Shown in pieces: positions 35,812-44,516 of a stretch of DNA of 64,000 nt (the first letter of the stretch is position 1; each line of letters begins with the position of its first letter). Under the pieces are notes generated by a model. That model ran no database searches, was not told where the DNA came from, and saw nothing but the letters and a program-made list of their open reading frames with translations. Source of the DNA: Aquiluna sp. (lineage in GTDB: Bacteria > Actinomycetota > Actinomycetes > Actinomycetales > Microbacteriaceae); assembly GCA_018402615.1 (NCBI GenBank), contig JAGYIH010000002.1, forward strand, positions 1 through 64,000. Direction: 5' to 3'. The position numbers were made by a program, and so were the translations under genes.

Positions 35812-37044
35812 ATGCGTCGCGTCGTCGTCACCGGGCTCGGAGCTACCACCCCACTCGGTGGTGACGTCTCAACCAGCTGGCAATCATTGCTCGCTGGTGA
35901 ATCAGGTATTTCCACACTGGAACAGGAATGGGTGGAGCGCTACGAGCTCCCCGTTACCTTTGCGGGGCAGGCCAAGATCTCGGCAGAGCATGAACTCACG
36001 CCGCAGGAGCGAAAGCGACTAGATCCCTCTTCACAATTCGCACTGATAGCAGCACGCCAAGCTTGGTTGGACGCAGGCGAACCTGAAGTTGACCCGGAGC
36101 GACTCGCAGTTGATTTCGCAACCGGCATCGGTGGAGTCTGGACACTGTTGGACGCCTTTGACACACTCAAGGAGCGCGGTCCAAGACGAGTATTGCCGAT
36201 GACAGTGCCAATGCTTATGCCCAATGGGCCGGCCGCCGCAATCGGTATGGCATTGGGCGCTAGAGCCGGTGTTAGAACGGCTGTCAGTGCCTGCGCCTCG
36301 GGGAACGAATCAATAGCAAATGCGTTCCAGCGAATTCGGTCGGGTGAGGCAGACATCGTTGTCGCAGGCGGTGCGGAGGCCGCAATTCACCCGCTCCCAA
36401 TAGCAAGCTTCGCAGCGATGCACGCTCTCAGCAAACGCAATGATGACCCGACGGCGGCATCTAGGCCATACGACACTGACCGTGACGGTTTTGTAATGGG
36501 TGAGGGTGCTGGAGCGCTGGTTCTTGAAAGCCTTGAGGGTGCTCAGGCACGTGGAGCAAAGATTTACTGCGAGATTGTCGGAACCAGCGTTACCTCCGAT
36601 GCCTACCACATCACAGCTCCGGACCCGCAGGGGGCGGGGGCAGCTAGAGCGATCCTTGGCGCTCTTGAAATGGCTGATTCAACTATTGGAGACGTCGAGC
36701 ACGTCAATGCGCATGCCACCTCTACGCCGGTGGGTGATATTGCCGAATACACGGCTATAAAGCGAGTCTTTGCCACTCACACCGAAAACTTGGTCGTGGC
36801 CGCCACTAAGGCCTCCACAGGGCACCTACTCGGAGGAGCAGGAGCCATAGAAGCAGTCTTCACAATTCTTGCCCTAAAGCACCAGCTGGCGCCGGGAACC
36901 ATAAACCTTGACAACCAGGATGCTGAGATCCCACTGAATGTGCCACGGAAGCCTCTAACGCTTTCCAGGCCTGACGCAATCGCAATCAGCAACAGCTTTG
37001 GCTTTGGCGGTCACAACGCCGTCTTGGCTTTTAGAAACATCTAG
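35812..37044 (+). CDS. fabF: 3-oxoacyl-ACP synthase II
   Basis: 410-residue condensing enzyme that extends the acyl chain with malonyl-ACP. It begins RRVVVTGLGATTPLGGDV. The active-site Cys is in AVSACASGNESIANAF, and the His residues are in HVNAHATSTPVGD and KASTGHLLGGAGAIEA. The glycine-rich NSFGFGGHNAVLAF closes the protein. It is the last gene of the cluster, and its stop overlaps that of the convergent DUF3145 gene by four bases. Confidence 0.95.
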   Translation: MRRVVVTGLGATTPLGGDVSTSWQSLLAGESGISTLEQEWVERYELPVTFAGQAKISAEHELTPQERKRLDPSSQFALIAARQAWLDAGEPEVDPERLAVDFATGIGGVWTLLDAFDTLKERGPRRVLPMTVPMLMPNGPAAAIGMALGARAGVRTAVSACASGNESIANAFQRIRSGEADIVVAGGAEAAIHPLPIASFAAMHALSKRNDDPTAASRPYDTDRDGFVMGEGAGALVLESLEGAQARGAKIYCEIVGTSVTSDAYHITAPDPQGAGAARAILGALEMADSTIGDVEHVNAHATSTPVGDIAEYTAIKRVFATHTENLVVAATKASTGHLLGGAGAIEAVFTILALKHQLAPGTINLDNQDAEIPLNVPRKPLTLSRPDAIAISNSFGFGGHNAVLAFRNI

Positions 37045-37481
37045 ACCGCTCGAGGCATTTCGTCATAGCGGAGAAGTTCAAGCCGGTATGGCTCCAACAT
37101 GTCTAACCACGCAGTTCCCTGCAGCATTCTCAGCCTGCGCTCAAAATCCATGAGATTTCCGGCCGATTGTTTGAGCTGCAGTGCAACCTGCTCCGCTCTG
37201 AGAATTACCTCGCCAGCCTCGTCTATGGCCTGGCGATGAATTCCAAGGCCTGGGTGAAATAGAAATCGCTCTGCTCGATCTTCAATCTCAAAGACGCAGC
37301 CGACCCTGGAAAGACCTGACGCAAGATTCGATGAACTAACCGCAATTTCGGCAATCAGCTGAAAATGCTGGGGCATATTGCGCTGGGGAAACCACTTGCT
37401 GGAGACGCGGAAAGACTCGAGAAGTTTGTCAACTTCCCGTCGCTGACTTCTGGATGCACTGAGCACCCACAATCTTGACAA
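37041..37481 (-). CDS. DUF3145 family protein (divergent)
   Basis: 146 residues. The C-terminal half matches the actinobacterial DUF3145 pattern: FLFHPGLGIHRQAIDEAGEV followed by ERRLRMLQGTAWLDMLEPYR (family TPDLGIFHAVTGIHGDIMI and KPWDDELEPFR). The N-terminal half (LWVLSASRSQRREVDKLLES) is more diverged. DUF3145 genes regularly follow fabF in actinobacteria, although there they usually point the same way; here the gene is convergent. The function is unknown. The start is TTG 37481 behind an AGAGG site with six-base spacing. Confidence 0.75.
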   Translation of the reverse strand: MSRLWVLSASRSQRREVDKLLESFRVSSKWFPQRNMPQHFQLIAEIAVSSSNLASGLSRVGCVFEIEDRAERFLFHPGLGIHRQAIDEAGEVILRAEQVALQLKQSAGNLMDFERRLRMLQGTAWLDMLEPYRLELLRYDEMPRAV

Positions 37482-37562
37482 TCTCTACCTCTCGATTCAG
37501 TTGCGTCTTCCCCAACGTCCTGAATCGAATACCGCCAACCTAAAGGGTTCAATGGGCCTTTG

Positions 37563-38996
37563 TCAAAGTGATTCTCGTTTGGCTTCCTGGGCATGCAGTG
37601 CTGATAGGTCCCCAAGGCGCTTATAACCACTCACCGGCTGGAACATGCGATGGTTCTTGGAAAACTCTTCCAAGTGGTTTCCAATGAAGTCCCAATAGCC
37701 AGCTGTGATTGGACAAGCGTTATCCCCAATGCGAACCTTGGGGTCAAACTGACAGCCCTTACAGTGGTTGGTCATTCGGTTTATGTAAGCGCCACCGGCC
37801 GCATAGGGCTTGGTCGACATCATCCCGCCATCCGCATAAAGCGACATTCCAATCACATTTGCCGGCATTACCCACGGTGTGCCGTCTGCAAAGGCATCAA
37901 TAAACCAGTCATTTACCTCTTGAGGTTGATAACCGCGCTGCAAGAACGCATTACCCAAAATCATTAGCCGCGGAATGTGATGCGTCCAAGCGTTCTGATC
38001 AATCGATTCGATTGTCTTTGAAACACAGTTCGCCTTGATCTCCCCCGCTTTCAGATTCTTTATAGCCAGAGGCAATGATCGATTCGCCCCAAGTGAGTTG
38101 CTGTTTACGTATTCGGCTGGGAAGTGCCAATAGAGATGCCAGACGTAGTCCCGCCAACCTATAACCTGCCGGATAAAGCCCTCGACAGAGGAAATTGGCG
38201 CAGCGCCGTCACGGTATCGCGCCTCAACCCTTCTCACAAGTGAAACAGGGTCAATTAGCCCCAGGTTCATTGGCACCGAGAGCATCGAGTGGGCCATGAC
38301 CCAGTCTCGCTCGTCGACCGCGTCCTCATATGGTCCAAAAAGTGGCAGTCGATTATCCAGGAAATCAAGGATTGCGGTTTCCGCTTCACTTTGAGTAGCA
38401 GCAAAGCGCCTCGGGCCGTCAGATCCAAGAAACTTCACCCCACTCGCGGAAAGCTGATCAAGCCTTGATCGAACCTCCTGGTCTAAAGCATCCTCTGTGG
38501 GTTGCCAGGGGTGTGGAAGACCTAGACCAGATTTTGGAGGCGGTAGCCGGTTTTCCTCATCAAAGTTCCACTTGCCATCAACTGGATCTGGTCCATGCAT
38601 CAAAAGATCTAGCCTTCGACGCTGGATACGGTAAAAGTCCTCAAGCTTGAGCTTGGACTTGTCTCGAGCAAACTGGGCAAACTCTGCCCTGCTTGAACAG
38701 AAACCTCGATGCTCTAAGAGCTCAATCTCAAGAGATTCGGCCAGCGCAAGCATTGGCCTGGAGGATGGCTTCACCGCTATTGAGAGACCCGCGACTCCCT
38801 TTAGGTCCCTGTAACTCTCGACCTCCATTAGCTTTACGCCGGCGTCTCTGCCACGGGCCAAAAGCGAATAGAGGATCAGGTGGGCCTTCTGCCTGTGATA
38901 GCTGCGCTTTGCAAACTGGCTGGTGACCACTGGGAGCAATTTGTCGCCACCCAGGTCAAAATGGGCACCAAGCTGATCAGCAAAGAGCAGTTGCAT
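37563..38996 (-). CDS. Iron-sulfur bacterial cryptochrome/(6-4) photolyase (FeS-BCP, PhrB type)
   Basis: 477-residue flavoprotein of the prokaryotic (6-4) photolyase group, which repairs UV (6-4) photoproducts in light. Group features are the N-terminal LLFADQLGAHFD, VIGWRDYVWHLYWHF, WTHHIPRLMILGNAFLQRG and DWFIDAFADGTPWVMPANVIG. Four Cys expected to bind a [4Fe-4S] cluster are present: one in IKANCVS, two in HCKGCQ and one in DNACPI. ATG 38996 is chosen because AGGTGG lies five bases upstream. It is divergent from thymidine kinase, and a light-repair enzyme suits a sunlit surface-water bacterium. Confidence 0.92.
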   Translation of the reverse strand: MQLLFADQLGAHFDLGGDKLLPVVTSQFAKRSYHRQKAHLILYSLLARGRDAGVKLMEVESYRDLKGVAGLSIAVKPSSRPMLALAESLEIELLEHRGFCSSRAEFAQFARDKSKLKLEDFYRIQRRRLDLLMHGPDPVDGKWNFDEENRLPPPKSGLGLPHPWQPTEDALDQEVRSRLDQLSASGVKFLGSDGPRRFAATQSEAETAILDFLDNRLPLFGPYEDAVDERDWVMAHSMLSVPMNLGLIDPVSLVRRVEARYRDGAAPISSVEGFIRQVIGWRDYVWHLYWHFPAEYVNSNSLGANRSLPLAIKNLKAGEIKANCVSKTIESIDQNAWTHHIPRLMILGNAFLQRGYQPQEVNDWFIDAFADGTPWVMPANVIGMSLYADGGMMSTKPYAAGGAYINRMTNHCKGCQFDPKVRIGDNACPITAGYWDFIGNHLEEFSKNHRMFQPVSGYKRLGDLSALHAQEAKRESL

Positions 38997-39031
38997 TGAT
39001 TCCACCTATACGATTTGTAACTAGAACAACT

Positions 39032-39634
39032 ATGAGCAAACTCTATTTCCGCTACGGCGCTATGAACTCAGGCAAGAGCACATCTCTGCTCCAAGCCGCA
39101 TTCAATTATGAGGAGAGATCTCAATACGTCCTTTTGACCAAACCGGCAATTGATTCAAAGGGTGACCGCTCCATAATCTCAAGACTGGGCGTCTCTAGAG
39201 AGGTTGACTTTCTCATCGAGCCGGCACAGAACCTTCGCGAGGTGTTTGGTCAATACTCGTCAGACTTCACTAATCGACACTCGCAGCCAGTTGCCTGCCT
39301 GCTGATAGACGAGTCGCAGTTCTTGACCGAAGCGCAGGTCGACCAAGCCCTTGAGATAGCCGTGCTGGACAATGTTCCGGTGTTGGCATATGGAATCCGT
39401 ACCGATTTCCAAACCAAGAGCTTCCCTGGTTCACGAAGACTCATGGAGATTTCCCATTCGCTTGAAGAGCTAAAGACAATTTGTCGGTGTGGTCGCAAAG
39501 CAATGTTTAATGCCAGGAAAATCAATGGCAGGTTTACTTTCGATGGCGACCAAGTCGCAATAGATGGCGACCAGGTCTCCTACGAGTCACTCTGCGCCAG
39601 CTGCTACTTGGAACGAAAGCAAGTAAGCAACTAA
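39032..39634 (+). CDS. tdk: Thymidine kinase
   Basis: 200-residue type II thymidine kinase that salvages thymidine with ATP. The P-loop is GAMNSGKSTSLLQ. The Walker B/lid Asp is in CLLIDESQFL; AYGIRTDFQTKSFPGSRRLM is typical. A C-terminal zinc site is formed by TICRCGRKAMFNAR and LCASCYLE. I chose ATG 39032; the longer reading from 38996 would overlap the photolyase start. It is divergent from the photolyase, with 35 bases between starts. Confidence 0.95.
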   Translation: MSKLYFRYGAMNSGKSTSLLQAAFNYEERSQYVLLTKPAIDSKGDRSIISRLGVSREVDFLIEPAQNLREVFGQYSSDFTNRHSQPVACLLIDESQFLTEAQVDQALEIAVLDNVPVLAYGIRTDFQTKSFPGSRRLMEISHSLEELKTICRCGRKAMFNARKINGRFTFDGDQVAIDGDQVSYESLCASCYLERKQVSN

Positions 39635-39735
39635 TTCGACTCATTGGAATCAACAGGCTAACCAAGAAAATCAAGATCTGCCTTTATCCAAACAATGCTG
39701 CACACAGCAGCGCAAAGTTCATGCTAAATTTTTGA

Positions 39736-39834
39736 TTCACTCATTCCAGGAGGCGAAGTCCAACCAGTGGATCTTCCCAGTTATCGTTGCCACACAGCCC
39801 TGACCTTGGCCAAACACTATGCGGAGGTCACACT
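39736..39834 (+). promoter_or_regulatory. Structured leader of the CNNM operon with a possible SD-sequestering hairpin
   Basis: A gap of about 200 bases lies between tdk and the CNNM gene, unusually long for this window. TGCTAAATT near 39723-39731 resembles an extended -10 box. Downstream, TGACCT (39801-39806) can pair with AGGTCA (39825-39830), covering the ribosome site GGAGGT at 39823-39828. TCCA and TGGA arms lie further upstream. The layout suggests translational control, perhaps by a metal ion, but it matches no riboswitch class I recognise. Confidence 0.4.
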
Positions 39835-41232
39835 TTGCTAGGCGAGATTGGTCTGATTGCATTCGGGCTAGTGGTTATTGCCGTCATCATTGCCGTCAAC
39901 GGATACTTTGTGGCACAAGAGTTTGCCTACATGTCAGTCGACAGACCTACCTTGCGAGCGAGAGCTCAGGCCGGGGACGCAAAGGCTGCCAGGGCCCTGA
40001 AGGTTACCGACCGAACTTCGTTTATGCTCTCAGGGGCGCAACTGGGAATTACAGTTACCGGACTTTTGGTCGGCTACGTTGCAGAACCACTTGTAGGCGA
40101 GAGCCTTGGGCGCATTCTCAATACCGGCGGAGTGCCGATGGCACTTTCCATCACGGTCGGAACGCTTATCGCGCTGGTGTTCGCAGCAGTGTTCCAGATG
40201 ATCTTTGGCGAGCTGTTCCCCAAGAACCTCGCAATTGCAAACCCAACTCCGATGTCAACAGGTCTTGCGCGGTCAACACTCATATACCTTGCACTGTTTG
40301 GCTGGATCATCTCTTTCTTCGACAAGTCTTCAAACGCTTTGCTCAGACTTATAAGGGTTGAGCCGGTTCACGACCTTGATGCCAGTGCGAGTGCAGAAGA
40401 TCTCGAATACATCGTTGAAACATCAAGAGAGAGTGGTGACCTGCCAGAGGGCTTGTTCGTGCTTCTAGACAGAATATTGGATTTCCCAGAACAGGACGTT
40501 GAGCACGCGATGGTGCCCCGTTCACAGACTGACCTACTCTCCCCACTAACCACAATTGCCGAGGTTCGAAAACTGATGGCAAAAAACCACACCCGCTATC
40601 CAGTGGTTGATTCCAGCGATAACCCGGTAGGAGTTGTCCATTTGGCAGACGTGCTCGGCATGAGTAGAACCGACCAAAGTTCGGTTACCAAGATCATGCG
40701 AGATCCCGTGGTTATCCCGACATCAATGAGCCTTCCAGACGCCCTCGAGACCCTAATTCAGACCAAGAACGAACTTGCTTGCGTGATCGATGAGTATGGC
40801 GGTTTTGTAGGCATTCTCACCACCGAGGACCTCGGTGAGGAGCTAATAGGTGACATCAAAGACGAGCACGATAGAACCACTCGTGAGGACATTGTCCAGG
40901 TTTCCGAGGACAAGTGGAGTGTCATTGGTTCGCTGCCTATTGACGAACTGGAAAGACTGCTGGATCTGGATCTCCCCGAGGGTGACTGGGAGACGCTATC
41001 GGGACTAGTCATTTCAAATCACGGCGGCTTACCAGATGTCGGAGAGGTTGTTGAGATACAGCTTTTGGAGACGGTGGAGGACCTCACCAATGGGGATCAC
41101 CCGATCAGATACCTGGTCGCACAAATCCAAACCGTCACAAGACGAGTGCCATCCAGGGTATTGATTCAGATTCGCGAGGTGGACCCAGATGAGGAAGTCC
41201 AGGACGAGAACGAATCGGGAGACTCCGAATGA
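39835..41232 (+). CDS. CNNM-domain CBS-pair membrane protein (hemolysin/CorC family)
   Basis: 465-residue membrane protein of the CNNM family, implicated in Mg2+ or Co2+ transport. The N-terminal transmembrane domain (about residues 1-190) has AVNGYFVAQEFAYMSVDR, SGAQLGITVTGLLVGYVAEP and MIFGELFPKNLAIANP. Two CBS domains follow (MVPRSQTDLLSPLTTIAEV; YGGFVGILTTEDLGEELIG). The C-terminal CorC/HlyC domain (about 390-450) has GDWETLSGLVISNHGGLPDVG. I chose TTG 39835 because GGAGGT lies six bases upstream; an in-frame TTG at 39787 lacks a ribosome site. The end overlaps the second CNNM gene by four bases. Confidence 0.9.
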   Translation: MLGEIGLIAFGLVVIAVIIAVNGYFVAQEFAYMSVDRPTLRARAQAGDAKAARALKVTDRTSFMLSGAQLGITVTGLLVGYVAEPLVGESLGRILNTGGVPMALSITVGTLIALVFAAVFQMIFGELFPKNLAIANPTPMSTGLARSTLIYLALFGWIISFFDKSSNALLRLIRVEPVHDLDASASAEDLEYIVETSRESGDLPEGLFVLLDRILDFPEQDVEHAMVPRSQTDLLSPLTTIAEVRKLMAKNHTRYPVVDSSDNPVGVVHLADVLGMSRTDQSSVTKIMRDPVVIPTSMSLPDALETLIQTKNELACVIDEYGGFVGILTTEDLGEELIGDIKDEHDRTTREDIVQVSEDKWSVIGSLPIDELERLLDLDLPEGDWETLSGLVISNHGGLPDVGEVVEIQLLETVEDLTNGDHPIRYLVAQIQTVTRRVPSRVLIQIREVDPDEEVQDENESGDSE

Positions 41233-42227
41233 ACGGTCTGGGAGTATTTTCCGTAACAGTGCTATTGATAGTTCTCAGTGCATTTTTTGTGGTCATCGAG
41301 TTCTCGCTCATGGGCGCAAGGCGCCAACGACTTGAGGCTCAAGCCGCAACCTCTGCATCATCGAGGGCCGCCCTTAGAGGAATGAACGAACTGACAATCA
41401 TGCTTGCCGCAGCACAGCTTGGTATAACTGCCTGCACTTTCGGCCTTGGTGCGGTAACAAAACCCGCTCTTGATTACTGGCTCGGTCCAATCCTGGTTGC
41501 CGTTGGGCTTCCCGAATGGCTTGCTGGAGTGCTTGCGTTCGCAACATCGTTGCTCGTAGTCACCTTCTTGCACCTGGTCATCGGTGAGATGGCACCGAAG
41601 TCCTGGGCCATCGCCCACCCAGAGCGAGCAGCCAAAATTATCGGCATCGGTTCTCGCATCTACATCTGGCCGCTAAAGCCGTTCCTTATGGCCGTGAACT
41701 CCGTTGCAAACTTTTTGGTTCGCAGCGTTGGTGTTACACCCGTCGACAGAGCGGCTGTAGGTGGCCGCGACGCCGCAACAATAGCCCAGCTAGTTGAACA
41801 CTCTGCCAAGCTTGGGGTCCTAGATCCGGAGCTTCAGTCTCAGATTTCAGAGGCAATCAGGCTTCAGGAGATTACGGCGGGCGACATGGTCACAAAGACC
41901 AGAGTCGCAACATCAGTTCCTATGGATGCAACGGTTAGGGACGTTCACGAGACATCTCAGCAAACTGGTCGACTACGCATATTGGTTCGGGATGAAAACG
42001 GGTCTCTCTCTCACGTGGTTCACGTTAGAGACACTTTGACCTCGGACCCTGGAACACCAATCAGGGGCTTCATGCGGCCCTGCTTCCTGGTCGAAAGTCA
42101 AACTCCCGTCTACGAGATGCTAGAAAAGATGAAGGCCGCAGGAGTGCAGTTAGCTATCGTGAATGACAAAGATGGCAAACAGCACGTTATTTCAATCAGA
42201 GACGTCATCGCAAGGCTCCTCCCATAG
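41229..42227 (+). CDS. CNNM-domain CBS-pair membrane protein, short paralogue
   Basis: 332-residue paralogue of the upstream protein. It has the CNNM transmembrane domain (VVIEFSLMGARRQRLEAQ, LAAAQLGITACTFGLGAV, LVIGEMAPKSWAIAHPERA), then CBS domains (MVTKTRVATSVPMDATVRDV; YEMLEKMKAAGVQLAIVND), and no CorC/HlyC domain. Actinobacteria commonly encode such long/short CNNM pairs in tandem, and the four-base ATGA overlap argues for a joint complex. Cation transport is inferred from the family. Confidence 0.88.
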   Translation: MNGLGVFSVTVLLIVLSAFFVVIEFSLMGARRQRLEAQAATSASSRAALRGMNELTIMLAAAQLGITACTFGLGAVTKPALDYWLGPILVAVGLPEWLAGVLAFATSLLVVTFLHLVIGEMAPKSWAIAHPERAAKIIGIGSRIYIWPLKPFLMAVNSVANFLVRSVGVTPVDRAAVGGRDAATIAQLVEHSAKLGVLDPELQSQISEAIRLQEITAGDMVTKTRVATSVPMDATVRDVHETSQQTGRLRILVRDENGSLSHVVHVRDTLTSDPGTPIRGFMRPCFLVESQTPVYEMLEKMKAAGVQLAIVNDKDGKQHVISIRDVIARLLP

Positions 42228-42286
42228 TTTCCTGTGAGTAAGGTCAAAGTGCTCTTCTAGTGCCCTTCCAAGCTCACCAGTCCCCC

Positions 42287-42292
42287 TAAATT
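42287..42292 (+). promoter_or_regulatory. -10 box of probable leaderless promoter for the Ca2+/Na+ exchanger gene
   Basis: TAAATT ends six bases before GTG 42299, and no ribosome site lies between. Confidence 0.5.
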
Positions 42293-42298
42293 AGGGCT

Positions 42299-43390
42299 GT
42301 GAACCCCCTAGACGTCATGTTGGTTATCGCTGGCCTAGCATTGCTGATTGCCGGTGGTGAGGCGCTGGTGCGCGGAGCTGGAACCTTGGCATCCAGAGCA
42401 GGAATTTCACCACTTGTTATCGGACTGGTTGTGGTTTCCGCCGCAACCTCGGCTCCTGAACTTGCGGTATCTGTTGGCGCCGTTCTAAACGGTGAGCCCG
42501 ACCTGGCGGTTGGAAACGTAATCGGCAGCAACATCGCAAACATTCTGCTAATCCTTGGCGTGGCGGCATTGCTAACCCCGTTGGTGATAAAGCGCCAGCT
42601 GGTTCGGTTTGACATACCCATAATGCTTGCTCTTTCGCTGCTAATGCTTTTCCTAAGTCTTGATGGCGTACTGAGTTTTTCTGATGGCCTTCTGTTGTTT
42701 GGGGTAGTCGCACTTCATGCGGTCGCAAGCATCGCGATTGGCAAGCGCGAGGTGGCAGGGTCCATCGAACAACCAGAGTCCATGCCACTCAATAGCAAGC
42801 CGGTCTCACTTTGGTTGGCGATTCTGCTGTTACTGGCTGGTATCGGGATTCTTATTGCGGGCTCGCAACTACTAGTTGTTGGAGCGGTCAACATAGCAAC
42901 CGCACTTGGAGTCGGCAGCCTCGTGATTGGACTAACGGTTGTGGCAATAGGAACATCGCTGCCAGAGCTTGCAACCGCGATTGTCGCCATTCGAAAGGGC
43001 GAAACAGATATGGCGGTTGGGAATATTGTTGGAAGCAATCTTTTCAACATCGGATTGGTCCTTGGGATACCAGCAATGCTCTTTGGAGATGGCATACCAA
43101 TTGCAACTGCAGTGATTGCAATAGACCTCCCACTTATGCTCGCAGCTGCGCTGGCGCTTCTGCCAATTGCCTTTACTGGGTTTGTCATTGCCAGATGGGA
43201 GGGTGCAGTATTTCTTGCACTTTATGTCTCTTACACCGCCTATTTGATCTTGGATTCAACCGGTCACGACGCCGCAGTTGGATTCAATGGGGTGATGCTT
43301 AGCTTCGTGCTTCCGCTGCTGGCGACAAGTCTCGTAGCATTCACGTCATTCGAGCTCGGAGTTCTCAGAGAACGCAAAACTATGCGGTAG
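42299..43390 (+). CDS. Calcium/sodium antiporter (CaCA family)
   Basis: 363-residue inner membrane exchanger. The two inverted alpha-repeats are clear: GAGTLASRAGISPLVIGLVV with AATSAPELAVSVGAVLNG, and later TALGVGSLVIGLTVVAIGTS with LPELATAIVAIRKGETD. Each is followed by a VGNVIGSNIANILLILG or VGNIVGSNLFNIGLVLG motif. About 11 membrane segments are visible, including two extra at the C-terminus. The start is GTG 42299. Ion choice (Ca2+/Na+ or Ca2+/H+) is not settled by sequence. Confidence 0.92.
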   Translation: MNPLDVMLVIAGLALLIAGGEALVRGAGTLASRAGISPLVIGLVVVSAATSAPELAVSVGAVLNGEPDLAVGNVIGSNIANILLILGVAALLTPLVIKRQLVRFDIPIMLALSLLMLFLSLDGVLSFSDGLLLFGVVALHAVASIAIGKREVAGSIEQPESMPLNSKPVSLWLAILLLLAGIGILIAGSQLLVVGAVNIATALGVGSLVIGLTVVAIGTSLPELATAIVAIRKGETDMAVGNIVGSNLFNIGLVLGIPAMLFGDGIPIATAVIAIDLPLMLAAALALLPIAFTGFVIARWEGAVFLALYVSYTAYLILDSTGHDAAVGFNGVMLSFVLPLLATSLVAFTSFELGVLRERKTMR

Positions 43391-43410
43391 CCAAAGAGAT
43401 ACCCCTGAAG

Positions 43411-43484
43411 TGGGGCGTGCGGGACTCGAACCCGCGACCGACGGATTATGAGTCCGCTGCTCTAACCGGCTGAGCTAACGCCCC
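43411..43484 (-). tRNA. tRNA-Met (anticodon CAT)
   Basis: The 74-base cloverleaf begins GGGGCGT. The D arm is GCTCAGCCGGTTAGAGC, the anticodon stem is GCGGA/TCCGT around CTCATAA, the T arm is GCGGGTTCGAGTCCCGC, and the acceptor is ACGCCCC plus A. The first base pair is G-C, so it is not an initiator tRNA. A C34-modified tRNA-Ile with a CAT anticodon is the alternative and cannot be excluded without the full tRNA set. CCA is not encoded. Confidence 0.9.
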
Positions 43485-43551
43485 CAACCAAAGACAAGCT
43501 TAGCCAAGCGCCAGGCGTCAAACCCGGTGCTCGGTCAAAGCATTGATGTCA

Positions 43552-44514
43552 CTAGAGCAGATTAGGGATCTTCTGCTCTGCAGCCAGGTTCGCCCTTCTA
43601 AACACCAGCGTCACAAGGGTTGAAATGAGCACGATGAATAGCGAGTAAAGGGCTGGGACGAGAAGAATCTCGTCCAGTCCAGGACTGTCTATGTAAACCG
43701 CAACAATGACCGCAATCGCCAGTGGTCCGTTGTTGATACCGGTCTCCAAGGCGATGGTCCTGGCATTCATTGGATGCAATCGCAAGAGCTTTGCAAACAG
43801 ATAGGCAACAGTCATGCCAACTATTCCCATGGCGATTGCAACCGCATAGGTGGGCCAATCGGTGGTGAGTAGCAACTGCCAGTTTCTTGGCACCCAAATG
43901 ATGATTAGGAACGGGATGAAGATGACGCCAAATACGCCACCGACAAGCTCCAGAACGGCACCAATGTTGCTGCTTAAACGTCGAACCAGCATGCCCAGTC
44001 CAACCGGGATGATTAGTCCAACAATTACTGTAATCAGTTCTCCCGGAGGAACTTGCAGCGACTCGTCTAGACCCAGCAGGTTGGAGTAGAACACAATCGC
44101 CAGCGGGGTCATGATGAAAGCCCACAGAGTCGAATTGACGGTCATGGTCACACTGAGGGCGAGGTTTCCCTTGGAAAAGTAGGTGAAGAGGTTTGAGGTC
44201 GTACCGGCAGGCACGCTACCCATAATCAATGCACCAAGTGCGATGTAGATAACCTCTTCCGGGGGTGAGAACTGGAACAGCACTGTCACCACCAGTAGGT
44301 AAACGGTGAGCGGCATAATTCCAAACTGGGTTACCCAACCAATAATCAGACCGTAGGGGCGCTTGAGCGCCAGACCAAAGTCCTTTGGAGTGAGTCCAGC
44401 ACCGAGACCAAACATGATGACCAAAATGAATATGCGAAGCAATGTCTGTTCGAACTCATTTACAACTGTTGCCTCATTGGCAGTCTCTGCAGCAAGAATC
44501 AACATTGATCGCAT
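43552..44514 (-). CDS. BASS family sodium-dependent transporter
   Basis: 320-residue membrane protein of the bile acid:sodium symporter family with about nine or ten membrane segments. The conserved block MFGLGAGLTPKDFGLALKRP, then ALIMGSVPAGTTSNLFTYFS (unwound substrate/ion region), and the later ALETGINNGPLAIAVIVAVY are typical. Bacterial members move organic anions such as pyruvate, pantoate or bile acids; the substrate here is unknown. ATG 44514 lies two bases after the acyl-CoA ligase stop, with its ribosome site inside the end of that gene, so the two are probably cotranscribed and a carboxylate substrate is reasonable. Confidence 0.88.
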   Translation of the reverse strand: MRSMLILAAETANEATVVNEFEQTLLRIFILVIMFGLGAGLTPKDFGLALKRPYGLIIGWVTQFGIMPLTVYLLVVTVLFQFSPPEEVIYIALGALIMGSVPAGTTSNLFTYFSKGNLALSVTMTVNSTLWAFIMTPLAIVFYSNLLGLDESLQVPPGELITVIVGLIIPVGLGMLVRRLSSNIGAVLELVGGVFGVIFIPFLIIIWVPRNWQLLLTTDWPTYAVAIAMGIVGMTVAYLFAKLLRLHPMNARTIALETGINNGPLAIAVIVAVYIDSPGLDEILLVPALYSLFIVLISTLVTLVFRRANLAAEQKIPNLL

Positions 44515-44516
44515 GA

